A stretch of 8,505 nt of DNA, taken from contig VGML01000087.1 in NCBI GenBank assembly GCA_016866415.1, positions 1 through 8,505 of the forward strand, written 5' to 3'. This DNA is from Bacteroidota bacterium. Lineage in GTDB: Bacteria > Bacteroidota > Bacteroidia > Flavobacteriales_D > Crocinitomicaceae. Below the pieces are notes generated by a model. That model saw only the letters and a program-made list of their open reading frames with translations, ran no database searches and was not told the origin of the DNA. Below, piece by piece: positions 7,237 through 8,505 of this stretch; positions within the stretch are counted from its first letter, which is position 1; every line of letters begins with the position of its first letter. The position numbers and the translations under genes were made by a program.

Positions 7237-7526
7237 TATTAGAAATTGAATTTGGCGTATGTCGTTAAGAATAAAACGAAGAATACCTAAGTGTTTATGC
7301 TCCATCCAATGAACTTTATTCGTTCAACAGAAAAGATTCGATGTTCAGCTTGCTCCCAATCAATCTTTGTATAGGTCATAATCATGGGAGTCTAAAAAAC
7401 TGTATCGCGGCAATCCTTCACTTTGGAATTTCAGCATCTTATACCATAAGAAACTCCTCTTCGGTATTTCCACTCTTCATCGTTCCTCTTAAATGGCACT
7501 TTTTCACCTTTAAACAGAAGTAAAAC
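7237..7526 (-). pseudogene. 290-nt gap between convergent genes: probable decayed coding sequence
   Basis: No intact gene fits here. Hand-counted GC over 7261-7500 is about 37%, like the neighbouring genes and well above the 20-27% of the 3719-3881 intergenic region. On the minus strand four protein-like pieces follow one another, alternating between two frames. They are a piece containing FKGEKVPFKRNDEEWKYRRG (frame open 7526 to 7434), one containing KFQSEGLPRYSFLDSHDYDL (about 7443 to 7363), one containing TKIDWEQAEHRIFSVERI (7385 to about 7290), and one containing MEHKHLGILRFILNDIRQ (7305 to 7228). Stops and frame changes interrupt them, as expected of an eroded gene. The family is not recognised. 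The plus-strand 60-codon frame at 7341-7523 is its antisense and looks unconvincing. No hairpin terminator was seen. Chance open stretches remain possible in a region this short. Confidence 0.35.
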
Positions 7527-8303
7527 TCAATTCTTCAGATTTTTGAAATAACTCACTGCCTCCAACATCCGCGAACCATACCAAGAAAACATTTCGCCAT
7601 CAACAAGAATTATATTGGAATTAGGAAATAAATTCTGATACTTTTCGATATGTTGATTGGTAAACGGATAAGGCTCTGAACTTAGAAATATTAAATCTGG
7701 ATTGGTGTTTGGTAAATCATTTAAGTTGGGATAACGAATTAAATCACACGCATTGACAAATCCAATTTTTTCAATCATAGAATTGATGAATGTATTCTTT
7801 CCAACAACAAAAGACGGTTCATCCCAAATAAAATACAAAACGCTTCTGCCCTTCCCTATTGTTGATATTTCGTTAAATCGTTGAGTAATTTCGGATGTCA
7901 ATTTTAACGATTCAGATTCTTTTCCACAAATCAGTCCTACTTGTTCAATCATTTTAATTGCTTCATCAAACGAATTGATATCACTCATCCATACCGGCAA
8001 GCCCCTTTGGTCTAATTTATCGACATCTTCTTTGGTGTTTTCCTCTTTGTTTCCAATTATAAAATCTGGCTTCAAATCAATAATTTCATCGATTTTCAAT
8101 TGCTTGGTCCCTCCTATTCTAGTTTTGGATTTAAACCAAGAATCAGGATGAATGCAGAATTTTGTTATTCCAACAACTTCGTTTTCCAAGCCAAAATAAT
8201 GTAACAATTCGGTCTGAGAGGGTACCAACGAAACAATTCGCTCAGGAGAATTCGGGACTTCAATACTTCGTCCCATTTGGTCGACGAAGATGCGCCTTTC
8301 CAT
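7527..8303 (-). CDS. BtuF/FepB-type periplasmic-binding-protein domain without a signal peptide
   Basis: A 258-residue protein of the helical-backbone metal-receptor family (PF01497 type), whose members bind cobalamin, haem or ferric siderophores for ABC importers. Visible family blocks: RIVSLVPSQTELLHYFGL (22-39), VVGIT (43-47), RIGGTKQLKIDEIIDLKPDF (62-81), a second lobe starting near SVLYFIWDEPSFVVGKNTFI (154-173), PDLIFLSSEPYPF (202-214) and EMFSWYGSRMLEA (237-249). The protein starts straight into the domain (MERRIFVDQMGRSIEVP). There is no hydrophobic signal sequence or lipobox, and reading upstream in the same frame does not supply one. It may therefore be cytoplasmic, unlike classical transporter subunits. 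The ATG overlaps the stop of the upstream CBS-domain gene (TAATG), so the two are probably translationally coupled. No permease or ATPase gene is visible nearby. The ligand cannot be named from sequence. Confidence 0.85.
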   Translation of the reverse strand: MERRIFVDQMGRSIEVPNSPERIVSLVPSQTELLHYFGLENEVVGITKFCIHPDSWFKSKTRIGGTKQLKIDEIIDLKPDFIIGNKEENTKEDVDKLDQRGLPVWMSDINSFDEAIKMIEQVGLICGKESESLKLTSEITQRFNEISTIGKGRSVLYFIWDEPSFVVGKNTFINSMIEKIGFVNACDLIRYPNLNDLPNTNPDLIFLSSEPYPFTNQHIEKYQNLFPNSNIILVDGEMFSWYGSRMLEAVSYFKNLKN

Positions 8304-8505
8304 TAAGACATTGCTGAAATAACGTCGTACCTCGAAACGATGTGAAATTTACCATTTGCCAATTCGACCAAAACCGCCGGTGTTTGTTTGTTAATTAACT
8401 TACAAACGTCCTCAATTGGAGTATTCGTTTTAACAACTGGAAATGCTGGATTCATTATCGAGGAAATTGGTGCATCGCGCAAATGAGGTTCATCCACTAG
8501 TAACT
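8303..8505 (-). CDS. C-terminal CBS domain of a larger protein, probably a cystathionine beta-synthase type PLP enzyme (5' end off window)
   Basis: The frame is open to the right edge, so the GTG at 8497 is not a real start; it is preceded in frame by two Leu codons. About 67 C-terminal residues are visible. They form one CBS motif: ISSIMNPAFPVVKTNTPIEDVCKLI, then PAVLVELANGKFHIVSRYDVISAM and the stop. The strand-helix-strand-strand-helix order and the ending HIVSRYDVISAM are typical of the second CBS motif of a Bateman module. In Bacteroidota such an ending is familiar from PLP-dependent cystathionine beta-synthases, but the catalytic part is outside the window, so that assignment is an inference; an IMP dehydrogenase-like or other CBS protein cannot be excluded. 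The stop TAA shares one base with the start of the downstream binding-protein gene. Confidence 0.7.
   Translation of the reverse strand, partial: LLVDEPHLRDAPISSIMNPAFPVVKTNTPIEDVCKLINKQTPAVLVELANGKFHIVSRYDVISAMS

Noticed and set aside
7341..7523. Plus-strand 60-codon open frame in the 7237-7526 gap
   Set aside because: No promoter or family resemblance; its composition looks like the complement of the charged minus-strand pieces, which are the better coding candidate.
8303..8497. Free-standing 64-residue CBS protein starting at the GTG at 8497
   Set aside because: The frame continues to the window edge and a single half CBS pair is more likely the tail of a larger protein.

Overview
The window looks like chromosomal DNA of a member of the Bacteroidota, most likely a Flavobacteriales-type organism. 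The evidence is low GC (roughly one third overall by eye), TAnnTTTG-like -7 promoter elements, an almost complete lack of Shine-Dalgarno sequences, short leaders, a lipoprotein with an LASC lipobox, and an arginyl-tRNA synthetase and topoisomerase III that read as Bacteroidota versions. Nothing points to a phage, plasmid, insertion sequence, CRISPR array, rRNA or tRNA.

Layout. Positions 1-1512 (+) hold the 3' five-sixths or so of argS, cut by the left edge just inside its HIGH-like motif. A 32-nt gap carrying a -7 element separates it from a small lipoprotein gene (1545-1940, +). That gene ends tail-to-tail with a topoisomerase III gene (1937-3718, -), and both use the same TTAA for their stops. 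An AT-rich divergent intergenic region (3719-3881) holds back-to-back promoter candidates. It is followed by two uncharacterised genes on the + strand (3882-4961 and 4918-7236) that overlap by 44 nt in different frames. The first encodes a membrane-anchored protein with the strand pattern of a TIM-barrel glycosidase-like fold. The second encodes a large, aromatic-rich exported protein with TPR-like helices. This pair is the least described part of the window. Next come 290 nt without an intact gene (7237-7526), which look like a decayed minus-strand coding sequence. The right end is a minus-strand operon: the tail of a CBS-domain protein, probably a cystathionine beta-synthase type PLP enzyme (8303-8505, running off the edge), coupled by a TAATG overlap to a BtuF/FepB-type metal-chelate-binding protein without a signal peptide (7527-8303).

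How it works together. ArgRS and topoisomerase III are housekeeping enzymes of translation and DNA topology with no evident link to each other. The 3882-7236 pair is probably one transcription unit acting at the cell envelope; its function is unknown. The CBS protein and binding-protein pair suggests a cofactor- or metal-linked function, but no permease or ATPase gene is visible beside it.
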